Assembly: GCA_019119225.1 (NCBI GenBank) | Contig: DWXM01000073.1 | Location: forward strand, 1-33,339 | Length of the DNA: 33,339 bases | Reading direction: 5' to 3' | Source of the DNA: Candidatus Nosocomiicoccus stercorigallinarum | Lineage (GTDB): Bacteria > Bacillota > Bacilli > Staphylococcales > Salinicoccaceae | Part shown: one piece after another, positions 1 through 8,108 of the stretch | Position numbering within the stretch: position 1 is the stretch's first letter | Layout: each line of letters begins with the position of its first letter | Translations under genes and position numbers: made by a program | Notes under the pieces: model-generated | Databases searched by the model: none | Told to the model about the DNA's origin: nothing | What the model saw: only the letters and a program-made list of their open reading frames with translations

Positions 1-696
1 GTTGCAGAGTCTTTTGTTGCAACTATTCCAAAAAATGGACATTTAATAGTGTTAAAAGATCACTATGAAGAGTTGTTTAAAGAAGAAGCTGAAAAGAGAA
101 ACACTGAAATAATTATCGCAGATCCAACTGAAATTTCTGAGGAATATTTAAAGTCATTTCCATATTTAATATTCGCAGAAAACGTTGCGATTGCGCTTGG
201 CATTTCTAGAGTATTAGGCATTGATGATGATATTGCTTATAGAGGAATGTTAAAAGCACCACCGGATTCTGGTGCGGTTGATATTATATTTTACGAGTCG
301 AACAATACGAATAATACCTTTGTTAATGCGTTCGCAGCAAACGAACCAACGTCTTCTAAAGCAATATTAAAGAAAATTGAAGCGTCTGGTTATGAGTATC
401 AGTCTAAAGTAATTTTACTAAACTGTAGAGCAGACAGGGTCGATCGAACACGGCAATTTGTTCAAGACTTTTTACCAGAAATACAATTTGATGCACTCAT
501 TTGTACAGGAAAATCTACACATATGGTGACTGAATTTATGAAAGATAGAAACGAGACGTATATTAATTTAGAAGGTAAAGATAATGAAGATGTGTTAAAT
601 GAGATTTTTAAAATATCAAATAACATATTACTATTTTGTGTCGGTAATATTCACGGCCCAGGTAAAACAATTATTCAGTATATGGAGGATTTATAA
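1..696 (+). CDS. capB: Poly-gamma-glutamate synthase subunit CapB/PgsB, C-terminal part (5' end outside window)
   Basis: CapB/PgsB is the ATP-dependent amide ligase of the membrane complex that polymerises glutamate into the poly-gamma-glutamate (PGA) capsule. The reading frame is open from base 1 with no stop, so the internal ATG at 49 is not the true start. About 231 codons are visible, against roughly 390-400 residues for a full protein, so the N-terminal Mur-ligase-like ATP-binding half lies outside. The segment VILLNCRADRVDRTRQF matches the characteristic NCRADR motif of PgsB, and the tail (FCVGNIHGPGKTIIQYME) resembles PgsB C-termini. The next gene starts 2 bases after the stop, and the following capC, capA, capE-like and capD genes confirm the assignment. 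The family call is strong; the substrate isomer (D or L glutamate) cannot be told from sequence. Confidence 0.92.
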   Translation, partial: VAESFVATIPKNGHLIVLKDHYEELFKEEAEKRNTEIIIADPTEISEEYLKSFPYLIFAENVAIALGISRVLGIDDDIAYRGMLKAPPDSGAVDIIFYESNNTNNTFVNAFAANEPTSSKAILKKIEASGYEYQSKVILLNCRADRVDRTRQFVQDFLPEIQFDALICTGKSTHMVTEFMKDRNETYINLEGKDNEDVLNEIFKISNNILLFCVGNIHGPGKTIIQYMEDL

Positions 697-698
697 GA

Positions 699-1163
699 GT
701 GATTGGTACAGAACTTTATTTTTCATTATTTACAGGTGTACTACTAAGTTTACTGTTTGCTGAGAAGTTTGGTATAAGCCCAGCAGGTTTAGTTGTACCT
801 GGATATCTTGCTTTAATATTTGACCAACCAGTAATGTTATTTTCGATTCTGTTAATTAGTTGTATTACATATCTAATCGTCGACAAAGTGCTTAGTAAAG
901 TTATTATTCTTTACGGTAGAAGAAAATTCTCAGCGATGATTTTAACCGCGATGATTTTAAAATTTATCTTTGATGCGATGTTTCCATATGCACCGATACC
1001 TCATGACATGATTGAAATCTCTGGTATTGGTATGGTTATTCCCGGAATCATCGCAAACACAATTCAAAGACAAGGTGTAGTCATTACGTTATCATCATCC
1101 TTATTTGTCACATTTTTAACGTATGTTTTATTAAATGTATATAACTACGTAGTTTTAGTTTAA
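699..1163 (+). CDS. capC: Poly-gamma-glutamate biosynthesis membrane protein CapC/PgsC
   Basis: A 154-residue polytopic membrane protein of the CapC/PgsC family, the partner of CapB in the PGA polymerase. Roughly four to five hydrophobic segments run through the whole length, and the N-terminal stretch FGISPAGLVVPGYLAL is the typical PgsC signature. It starts at GTG 699, two bases after capB, with GGAGG at about 682-686 inside the end of capB, so translation is probably coupled. Length agrees with the family (about 150 residues). Known role: together CapB and CapC form the minimal polymerising unit at the cytoplasmic membrane. Nothing is odd about this copy. Confidence 0.92.
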   Translation: MIGTELYFSLFTGVLLSLLFAEKFGISPAGLVVPGYLALIFDQPVMLFSILLISCITYLIVDKVLSKVIILYGRRKFSAMILTAMILKFIFDAMFPYAPIPHDMIEISGIGMVIPGIIANTIQRQGVVITLSSSLFVTFLTYVLLNVYNYVVLV

Positions 1164-1178
1164 TTAGGTGATTTTATA

Positions 1179-2174
1179 ATGAAAAAACTAACACTTCAAG
1201 AAAAAATATTAAAATACATCAAACATAATAAACGTTATAACCTAGTTTTGATAATGGTGTTATTTCTAGTCAGTATTGCCAGTATATATTTTGTGTATAA
1301 AACATATACACCTACCGTAATAGAGAGTTTCAAAGAAGAGCATAATCGAACAATTACATACACTGGTAATTTATATTTACAAGAATATAATGACATTTTT
1401 GAGTCAGAGAACTTTTTAACGAGTTTAAATGATCCACTTTCAAAAAACAGATTATCATTTACAAATGTTGTGTTAGATAAAAGAGTGGACAATAAAAATG
1501 AGCAAATTAATGAAATACAAGATAACTACTTTACAGACTTAACGTTTTTTAATAAAAACGTTCCGTATGTTGACCTTGTCGATGTTGAAAGAAATATTGG
1601 GTTATCTTTAGAGAACCCGAACTTAGAAGACGTAGTTGAACATAGAATTGGAAATAGAAAAGTATCGTTTTTATCATTTGTTGATAAAAATTCAAAATTT
1701 ATTTCAGACGAAGTACCACAAATTAACCATGAACTAGAACCAAGTTTCTTTTTACCAAAGATTCAGGAGTTAAAAAATGATGGTGATTTGATTATAGTCA
1801 GTGTGAACTGGGGGATTCCAAACGAGCGTACAGTAACGAAAAGACAAAGAGAGCTTGCGCATGCACTGTCTGATGCAGGTGTGGATATTATTATTGGGAA
1901 TAATAGCGTCGTTCAAGAAATTGAAGAATATAACGATACAGTAATTTTTTATAGTTTAGGTAATTTAGTTTCAAACGATTATATTTCGAACTATAAAAAA
2001 AGCCTCGTCGTTCAGCATGATATTGAAAATAATCAATTTAAAGTGACACCTGTTCAATATACTCACGGTGCTTTAACTAAAAACAAGCTAAATTTCTTTG
2101 AACAAAAAACATTATTAAAGCAAATGCCTAAACAAACATCATATAAAGATGGGGAGTTTTATTTTGAACAGTAA
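1179..2174 (+). CDS. capA: CapA/PgsA-like capsule protein with a degenerate active-site motif
   Basis: A 331-residue protein with one N-terminal membrane anchor (about residues 22-40) and an extracytoplasmic domain related to the PGA_cap/CapA metallophosphatase-like family. In CapBCA systems this protein is thought to help polymer transport or assembly. The C-terminal half keeps the recognisable order: (V)NWG at 210-212, RQRELAHALSDAGVDIIIG, then TVIFYSLGNLV. Where the family normally has HWG and GHHPHV, this copy has NWG and GNNSVV (240-245), and the N-terminal GD and NNH motifs are not evident. It is also shorter than usual (about 380-410). It probably keeps a structural role while having lost metal chemistry. 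Position directly after capC supports the gene name; the divergence lowers certainty about activity. Confidence 0.82.
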   Translation: MKKLTLQEKILKYIKHNKRYNLVLIMVLFLVSIASIYFVYKTYTPTVIESFKEEHNRTITYTGNLYLQEYNDIFESENFLTSLNDPLSKNRLSFTNVVLDKRVDNKNEQINEIQDNYFTDLTFFNKNVPYVDLVDVERNIGLSLENPNLEDVVEHRIGNRKVSFLSFVDKNSKFISDEVPQINHELEPSFFLPKIQELKNDGDLIIVSVNWGIPNERTVTKRQRELAHALSDAGVDIIIGNNSVVQEIEEYNDTVIFYSLGNLVSNDYISNYKKSLVVQHDIENNQFKVTPVQYTHGALTKNKLNFFEQKTLLKQMPKQTSYKDGEFYFEQ

Positions 2175-2301
2175 AAAAATACTCATTTGGATTATACTTA
2201 TTGTGGTTGTTTTATCTATGTACTTTGCGATGTTTTTAAAGCAAAATGACGAAGGATTAAGCGATTCAGAACGTAGCATTATTGAATATTATACTAAGTA
2301 A
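2164..2301 (+). CDS. capE: Small CapE/PgsE-like membrane peptide (45 codons)
   Basis: A short open frame starting with TTG at 2164 and ending with TAA at 2299-2301. It overlaps the last 11 bases of capA and ends one base before the longest capD frame. A GGGGAG ribosome binding site lies about 6-8 bases upstream. The product has a basic N-terminus, a hydrophobic helix at about residues 6-25, and a polar acidic tail (QNDEGLSDSERSIIEYYTK). Bacillus capsule operons carry a similarly tiny gene, capE/pgsE (about 47-55 residues), needed for full polymer production. Size, topology and operon position fit, but a protein this short cannot be assigned by sequence similarity alone. Confidence 0.72.
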   Translation: MNSKKILIWIILIVVVLSMYFAMFLKQNDEGLSDSERSIIEYYTK

Positions 2302-2313
2302 GTGGCGGTTATT

Positions 2314-3870
2314 ATGATTAAAAAATATTTTCCTTTATTCGCATTAATATTATTGTTACTTTCATCAGTAACAATTTATATGTTTAAAAATAATCGAGAC
2401 CTTCTTTCTTTAGAAAAAGATAGTTTTAAAAACGAAAAGACAGAATCATATTCTGTAACGTCAAGTGATTATAGAGCAAGTGAAGTGGGTCAAAAGATTA
2501 TAGCAGATGGTGGAAATGCTGCAGATGCAGCGATTGGTGTTGCTTTCGCGTTAGCGATTGTTGAGCCTTATGCTTCAGGACTCGGTGGCGGTGGTGCGCT
2601 ATTATATTATGATGGTCAAATGGAAGCACCAGATGAAATAAAATATCAAAGTATCTCGTCTAGTGAGTATGCACCAGGTGACTTAATTGGTGTACCTGGA
2701 TTAGTGAGTGGTATGGATACTTTACAAAAAGAGTACGCGAGTATGGATATGAAAGACATTTTAGATTATGTGATTCCACTCGCTGAGGACGGGATTACAG
2801 TCGACGCGAGATTTGCACAAAACCTCGCACTATATAAAGAATATAATGACGACGACAGTCCATTTTATAAAGACGGTGAACCACTGTCTAGTGGTGAAAA
2901 AGTGAAACAACCTGAACTTGCCGATACGTTAAAATATATTCAAACACACGGTGTTGAAGCATTTTATGAGAAGCTTGGTGAAACGATGACTGATGAGTTT
3001 GAACACTTTAGTGTGGAAGACTTTACAAATTACAAAACGACTAAAGGTAACGTATTAAGTATGGACTATCAAGGATCTAAAATATTTACACCGAGTAGCC
3101 CACTGGGTGGGGTGTTTACGTTACAAGCTTTACAAATTGATGAAATATTACGTGAACAAAATGGTGACTCTTATAATTTCATACAATCGGTGAATGATTC
3201 AAGAGATATCATGATGTTAAATAAAGATATTGTCAGTGATAATGATGGCGATCGAACACAGTATTTAGATAAAAATTATATTGAAAATGAGTTGCATCAT
3301 TTAAAGAATGTGTCGGAAGTCGATTATGAAGAAAACATTAATAATAATACGACGCACTTTGTAGTAGTAGACAAAGATGGTCACATGATTAGTGCAACAA
3401 ATACGTTAAATAGATATTTTGGTTCTGGTAAATATACGAGTTTAGGATTTTATTTAAATAACTCTTTAGATAACTTCTCAAAAGATTCAAAAAGTCCAAA
3501 CTACGGAGAACCAAATAAAACACCAAGATCTTATACGAGCCCAACAATTATTGTAAATGATGATAGTTACATCGGAATTGGTACACCGGGTGGAAACATG
3601 ATACCGACAGTTGTATCTCAAATTATTATTCAATACTTGAATAATGATCTTTCATTAAAATCTGCGATTCAGCAAGGAAGATTATTTAAAGAAAACGAAG
3701 AAATCTACTATGAGAATTTCACGGATTTTGAATCACTTGGAAATATCGATGAACTCGATTTACCGATTAGAAAAATTAGTTCACCAAACGAATTTGGTAA
3801 TATCCAGTCGGTCATATATCTTCGTGATTCAAAAGAAAGTTACAGATATTATGACCGAAATAATCGCTAA
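2314..3870 (+). CDS. capD: Gamma-glutamyltransferase-family capsule depolymerase/anchoring enzyme CapD
   Basis: A member of the gamma-glutamyltranspeptidase (Ntn-hydrolase) family. In capsule operons CapD cuts PGA and transfers it to the cell wall. An N-terminal hydrophobic segment (IKKYFPLFALILLLLSSVTI) anchors it or serves as signal. GGNAADAAIGVAFAL and YASGLGGGGAL are GGT large-subunit motifs. The autoprocessing site is NNNTTHFVVVDKDG; the first Thr (codon 3349-3351, residue 346 from ATG 2314) is the predicted nucleophile and new N-terminus of the small subunit. IGTPGGNMIPTVVSQII is the usual small-subunit glycine motif. The frame also opens at GTG 2302, but ATG 2314 is preferred because GTGGCGG can then act as a weak ribosome binding site. 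It is the last gene of the operon. Confidence 0.88.
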   Translation: MIKKYFPLFALILLLLSSVTIYMFKNNRDLLSLEKDSFKNEKTESYSVTSSDYRASEVGQKIIADGGNAADAAIGVAFALAIVEPYASGLGGGGALLYYDGQMEAPDEIKYQSISSSEYAPGDLIGVPGLVSGMDTLQKEYASMDMKDILDYVIPLAEDGITVDARFAQNLALYKEYNDDDSPFYKDGEPLSSGEKVKQPELADTLKYIQTHGVEAFYEKLGETMTDEFEHFSVEDFTNYKTTKGNVLSMDYQGSKIFTPSSPLGGVFTLQALQIDEILREQNGDSYNFIQSVNDSRDIMMLNKDIVSDNDGDRTQYLDKNYIENELHHLKNVSEVDYEENINNNTTHFVVVDKDGHMISATNTLNRYFGSGKYTSLGFYLNNSLDNFSKDSKSPNYGEPNKTPRSYTSPTIIVNDDSYIGIGTPGGNMIPTVVSQIIIQYLNNDLSLKSAIQQGRLFKENEEIYYENFTDFESLGNIDELDLPIRKISSPNEFGNIQSVIYLRDSKESYRYYDRNNR

Positions 3871-3896
3871 AGAAGGCAATAAGCCTTCTTTTTTTG
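3870..3896 (+). terminator. Rho-independent terminator of the capsule operon
   Basis: An 8-bp stem, AAGAAGGC (3870-3877) with GCCTTCTT (3883-3890), loop AATAA, followed by a run of T to 3895. It begins at the last base of the capD stop codon and closes the capsule operon. Confidence 0.9.
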
Positions 3897-3922
3897 TATG
3901 TTAGTTTTGTTACAATTATAAA
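3894..3922 (+). promoter_or_regulatory. Possible promoter of the DUF2207 gene
   Basis: TTGTAT (3894-3899), a 17-base spacer and TATAAA (3917-3922). It sits immediately after the capsule terminator and about 46 bases upstream of the DUF2207 start. Four of six and five of six bases match the sigma-A consensus. Confidence 0.42.
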
Positions 3923-3967
3923 TAAGACAAAAGAAATAATTAATAATTTTTAAGAAAGAGGAATGTG

Positions 3968-5746
3968 ATGAAGAAGTATATCGTATTTTTATTAAGTGTT
4001 TTATTTAGTTTAACTATAAGTTTTGAAGCACATGCAAATGAAATTGATAACATCAACATTCATATTGATATTAAAAAAGACGGTTCAGTAGAAGTGACTG
4101 AAGAGCGAAATCAAAATATGGATGATGGTACAGAAAATTATATCGTGTTTAATGAAGAAGACATGCAAGGAACTAAATTAACACAGTTTTCCGTAGACGG
4201 ATTTAAAGAAGTAAAAGAATGGGATTCCGACTGGAAACGCGATGAAAAAGCTGGTAAATACAGTATTTTAAATACTGATGATGGTTTTGATTTAGTATGG
4301 GGAATTGGAGAGTATGGAGATAAGACGTATACCGTTCACTATACATTAACTAATATGGTAAAAAATTTAAAAGATGGACAGTCTATCTACTGGGATTTTA
4401 ATACATTTACAGAATTATAGACTGATGAAATGACGATGACTATTTCATCATACGAACCATTCACTAAAGAAAATGTTCGATTTTACGGATTTGGTATTGT
4501 TGGAAATATGCATTTAAAAGATGGAAACATAGTTTGGAAATCTAGTGAAGCTATGGATGACAGCAACTATGCAACAGTTCTTTTACAATTTGATTCGAAA
4601 TTATTTAATACAAATGCTAATAAAGACAAAACGTTAGAAGAAGAAAGAAGTATGGCATTACATAATTCAAACTATAATGAGGATTATTTAGATAGTAATG
4701 AAACTCTTGGGCCGAAGATGAGTCTTACAGGTAAAATTTTCTCAGGATTAGGGATTCTATTTGGAAGTATTGTTGCGCTATGGACGATTGCTGGATTATG
4801 GATCGCAAATCGTAAGAAAAAGGCACGTGGCCATATTAAATCAGGGTATACAATTAAAAAGGACTTAAAAAATTTATCAACAAAAATACCACCGTCAAAA
4901 ATGAACGATTATGCAGGGTACGCATACTTACTGAATCATTTAGACTATGCGTATTTTGAGCAGTTTATATCTGCATATTTAATAAAATGGCATCGAGATA
5001 ATCGTATTGAAATTGAGTTTGAAGATGACTCTAAAAAATTAAATAAAAGAAATACCTCAATTATTGTAAAAGATTATGAAACAGAGAAAGAGGAGTATGG
5101 TAAATATTTTGAGGAAGCATTAAAGCAAATTGAGAACGAAACGTATAATGGAGATTACGAGTTATTATTATGGATGATGTTTTTAAATGCGATGGATGAC
5201 CACAAAGTAATTACGAAAAAGAATCTAGAAAAGTGGTTTAAAAAGAATGCAACAGATGTTTCTAAAGTTGCAGATTACCTCGAAGATTACTCAAAAGAAT
5301 ATTTAGAGGAAAATGGGTATATTAAAGTTGAAAAAGATTCAGCTGCGTTTGTACCTTTTGAAGTTATAATACCAACCACTAAAGGACATGACTTAATTGA
5401 ACACTTCGTTAAGTATAGTAATTATTTACAAAATGAAGATGAGGATACATGGTTAGAACGTGTTAAAGATGATGAAATTCAAACAGAAGAACTCATTTAT
5501 ATTTACTTACTCGGGGTAACAGATGAAATTGAATCAAGATTTAAAAAATACCATTTAAATAAATCTGAGGAGAATTATTTTTACCCAAATTACTTCTATC
5601 TCTTTAATAATACGACAAACTATATAAACAGAGGATTATCAAGCGGTGGATTTAGTAGTTCTCAAGCATCCAGTGGTTTAGGTGGATCTACTGGAATGGG
5701 TGGTGGAGCTGGCGCCGGAGGCGGCGGAGGTGGTGGTGCACGTTAA
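3968..5746 (+). pseudogene. DUF2207 membrane protein gene interrupted by an in-frame TAG at 4418-4420
   Basis: Two frames, 3968-4420 and 4430-5746, are in the same phase and separated only by TAG, ACT, GAT, GAA. Together they give about 592 codons, the usual length of DUF2207 proteins. The first part has a signal peptide (KKYIVFLLSVLFSLTISF, cleavage probably after EAHA) and the extracellular beta-rich domain. The second continues that domain, crosses the membrane (KIFSGLGILFGSIVALWTIA), has a cytoplasmic domain, and ends in a Gly-rich tail typical of the family. No frameshift is needed: one base change would restore the gene. The start is ATG 3968 (AAAGAGGA six bases upstream), not GTG 3965. 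DUF2207 has no firmly known function. It may be a recent null mutation, a sequencing error, or a read-through stop; no good ribosome binding site precedes 4430. Confidence 0.82.
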
Positions 5747-5769
5747 TGTTCGTGCATCCGGCTGCTTCG

Positions 5770-5778
5770 TGCTATAAT
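5770..5778 (+). promoter_or_regulatory. Extended -10 promoter of the LCP gene
   Basis: TGCTATAAT (5770-5778) is a perfect extended -10 element. No good -35 is seen at the right distance, as expected for this promoter type. Initiation is predicted near 5784-5786, so the upstream ATG at 5783 could not be used and translation should begin at ATG 5810. Confidence 0.55.
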
Positions 5779-5809
5779 ATACATGATTTTAAAGAAAGAG
5801 GCGCCAAGT

Positions 5810-6811
5810 ATGTCTGAATATAGTAGGGTCGACCGATTAAATAGTCAAAATGACCAAAATATTAAATATGAAACACCAAAAAAGCCAAAGAAAAAGCGAA
5901 AGTTATTTAAAAAAATATTCATTATATTAATTATCGCTGTACTTTTATTTATCGGATTTATGATTTTTAAACTATTTAGTTTAAGTAACGATATTAACCA
6001 ACCGTTAGATAGAGAATATTCACAGTACCGGGATAATAAAGTGAGTTATTTAAAAGGTGAACCATTTTCTGTAGCGATTTTTGGAGTAGACTCTGATAGT
6101 GAACGTGGATTATCTGGTGGGGAACGCAGTGACGCGATTATGTTATTATCGATTAATCCAAAAGAGAAAAAGACGATGCTTGTAAGTATTCCACGTGATA
6201 CGCGTACGGAGATTGTTGGCCATGATACGTTTGAAAAAATTAACCATGCCTATGCCTATGGTGGACCAGAAATGGCAGTTAATACGGTTGAAAACTTTAT
6301 GGGTGCACCAGTAGATCATTACGTTGCTATGAATATGGATAGTGTAAAACATTTAATTGATAGTGTTGGCGGCGTTAAAGTTAAAAGTAACGGAACTTTT
6401 ACCGTTAAAGGCATTGATTTTGTCGAAGGTGAAACGTATAAAATGGACGGAGATACTGCACTGAAGTTTATCAGAAGTCGTTATGAAGAAGGTTCTGGCG
6501 GCGACAATGGACGTCAAGAACGTCAGCAACTCGTATTAGAATCTCTCGCAACTAAAATGTTAAGTCCTAAAGGGTTACTTCACATCAATTCAGTGTTTGA
6601 TACGTTAGGAGATAATGTTAAAACAGATTTATCTTCTAGAGAAATTAGTTTAATGGCAATTCGTTATTACGGCGCGAAAAAGAATGTCGAGCGCGTGCAA
6701 TTAGAAGGTGAAGATGCTGTTTTAGATGACGGATTATGGTACTTCATACCAGAACCGAATAATTTCTATGAAGTTCAGTCAAAATATTTAGAAAATCTAG
6801 AAATTCAATAA
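5810..6811 (+). CDS. LytR-CpsA-Psr (LCP) family cell-wall glycopolymer ligase
   Basis: LCP proteins attach wall teichoic acids or capsular polymers from a lipid carrier to peptidoglycan on the outer face of the membrane. This 333-residue protein has a basic cytoplasmic N-terminus, one membrane helix (about 36-56), and a full LCP domain with GGERSDAIMLLSINP, LVSIPRDTRTEI, KINHAYAYGG and ALKFIRSRYEEG followed by NGRQERQQ. The conserved Arg and Asp residues that bind the pyrophosphate lipid are present. Start ATG 5810 is chosen because AAAGAGG (5795-5801) is well spaced and the -10 element at 5773 rules out the earlier ATG. It is monocistronic: own promoter, own terminator. It resembles MsrR/LytR/TagTUV, but the exact paralogue cannot be named. 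Location near the capsule operon is suggestive only. Confidence 0.9.
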   Translation: MSEYSRVDRLNSQNDQNIKYETPKKPKKKRKLFKKIFIILIIAVLLFIGFMIFKLFSLSNDINQPLDREYSQYRDNKVSYLKGEPFSVAIFGVDSDSERGLSGGERSDAIMLLSINPKEKKTMLVSIPRDTRTEIVGHDTFEKINHAYAYGGPEMAVNTVENFMGAPVDHYVAMNMDSVKHLIDSVGGVKVKSNGTFTVKGIDFVEGETYKMDGDTALKFIRSRYEEGSGGDNGRQERQQLVLESLATKMLSPKGLLHINSVFDTLGDNVKTDLSSREISLMAIRYYGAKKNVERVQLEGEDAVLDDGLWYFIPEPNNFYEVQSKYLENLEIQ

Positions 6812-6838
6812 AGCGTGGACGACACGCTTTATTTTTTT
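6807..6838 (+). terminator. Rho-independent terminator after the LCP gene
   Basis: Stem ATAAAGCGTG/CACGCTTTAT with loop GACGA and a T run to 6838. It starts at the LCP stop codon and ends about 20 bases before the next start codon, leaving little room for a separate promoter for the exporter genes. Confidence 0.88.
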
Positions 6839-6858
6839 ACAAAAATGAGGTGAGAACT

Positions 6859-7644
6859 ATGCTAGATGTCGTAGAAGAAGTCGAATTACCAGATAATAGT
6901 TTGAGTTTAAAATATGTACGTGAAGTATTCTTTGTGACGTTAAATGCAGGAAAGACTTTACTTGAAAATGGTGCAGAAACGTATCGTGTAGAAGATACGA
7001 TGGAGAGAATCGCAAAGCATTATGGTGTTGAGAATGTTCAAGTGTTTGTTGCAACGACCGTCATTATATTATCCATGAATGATTACGGATTATCTCAACA
7101 AATTCGTATACTCACTCGAAATAATAACTTGGAAAAAGTAGTCAATATTAATGAACTTTCACGTCAAATAATAAACGGAATGTCTATTGCTGATGCGAAA
7201 GAAGCGGTTAATAGAATTAGTGAAACGAGAGTGTTTCCATTATGGCTCGTCGTATTATTTGGTGGAATAGCCGCTTCAATGTTTTTAATGATGTTTAATG
7301 GTTCAGTCAAAGATTTACCAATTACTATATTTGCAGGTGCATTAGGTGTATTAGTTACAGAGTGGATTCAGCGCTACACAAAAATAAAATTTTTCACAGA
7401 GATTCTCGCTGCATTTCTCATCGCGTTATTTGCGGTGTTATATGTACGCTTTGGATACGGCGTAAACGTTGATACAATCATCATCGCGTCCGTAATGCCC
7501 CTCGTTCCAGGAGTACCGATTACAAATGCTTTAAGAGAACTCATTCGTGGTCACTTTTTAGCAGGTAGTATGAAAGGTATTGAAGCAGGACTCACAGCAA
7601 TTGCGATTGGTGCTGGTGTCGGTACTGTATTTTTAATTATTTAG
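6859..7644 (+). CDS. ThrE/YjjP-type threonine/serine exporter, large subunit
   Basis: A 261-residue membrane protein of the ThrE N-terminal-domain family (YjjP-like). The soluble N-terminal half has the signature GAETYRVEDTMERIAKHYG and IILSMNDYG. It is followed by about five membrane helices from residue 128 on, with VMPLVPGVPITNALRELIRG near the C-terminus. In split systems this subunit works with the small YjjB-like protein encoded next. The ATG at 6859 is preferred over GTG 6850 because GAGGTGAG (6847-6854) is then a well-placed ribosome binding site. The downstream partner starts 8 bases later. Known relatives export threonine or serine, or take part in dicarboxylate export; the substrate here is not determined. 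Confidence 0.85.
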   Translation: MLDVVEEVELPDNSLSLKYVREVFFVTLNAGKTLLENGAETYRVEDTMERIAKHYGVENVQVFVATTVIILSMNDYGLSQQIRILTRNNNLEKVVNINELSRQIINGMSIADAKEAVNRISETRVFPLWLVVLFGGIAASMFLMMFNGSVKDLPITIFAGALGVLVTEWIQRYTKIKFFTEILAAFLIALFAVLYVRFGYGVNVDTIIIASVMPLVPGVPITNALRELIRGHFLAGSMKGIEAGLTAIAIGAGVGTVFLII

Positions 7645-7652
7645 GAGGTTAA

Positions 7653-8108
7653 ATGAATATGGTATTTATCGTACAGTTTATACTTAGTTTTTTTGCATCA
7701 TTTAGCTTCGGCATTATATTTAACATTCCGAGAAGACATCTCGTATCAAGTGGTATAACAGGTGCTTTCGGATGGGTGATGTTTTATCTTTTAAGTCATA
7801 TTATTGGTATTGATGATTTAATTGCGAATTTTGTTGCTGCGATCACGATGACAAGTACAGCAATATTTTTTACTAAAAGACTACAAGCACCGCTGATTGT
7901 ATTTGTGACGTGTGGTTTAATACCACTTGTCCCAGGAGGTAAAGCATACGAGGCAGTGCGCGCAGTAGTTGAGAATAATTACTTAGAATCATTAGAAACT
8001 GGATTTCAAGCAGCGTTAATTTCTTTATCGATAGCGATGGGGATTATTATTACTGAAATGATTTATGAGTTATTTAAAAATATTAAAAAAAGGATTACAG
8101 AAATATGA
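7653..8108 (+). CDS. ThrE/YjjB-type exporter, small subunit
   Basis: A 151-residue protein with about four to five membrane helices of the ThrE_2/YjjB family. GLIPLVPGGKAYEAVRAVVE is the counterpart of the VPGVP motif in the preceding gene and is typical of the small subunit. It starts at ATG 7653 with TAGGAGG directly upstream, 8 bases after the large subunit, and its stop overlaps the next start as ATGA at 8105-8108. The two subunits together equal the length of a fused ThrE exporter. Confidence 0.85.
   Translation: MNMVFIVQFILSFFASFSFGIIFNIPRRHLVSSGITGAFGWVMFYLLSHIIGIDDLIANFVAAITMTSTAIFFTKRLQAPLIVFVTCGLIPLVPGGKAYEAVRAVVENNYLESLETGFQAALISLSIAMGIIITEMIYELFKNIKKRITEI

Noticed and set aside
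3710-3904. Plus-strand frame overlapping the end of capD
   Set aside because: Out of phase with capD, no good ribosome binding site, and it runs into the terminator.
4430-5746. Independent second gene for the distal DUF2207 half
   Set aside because: No convincing ribosome binding site precedes 4430, and the half lacks a signal peptide while being in phase with the first half. An interrupted single gene is simpler.
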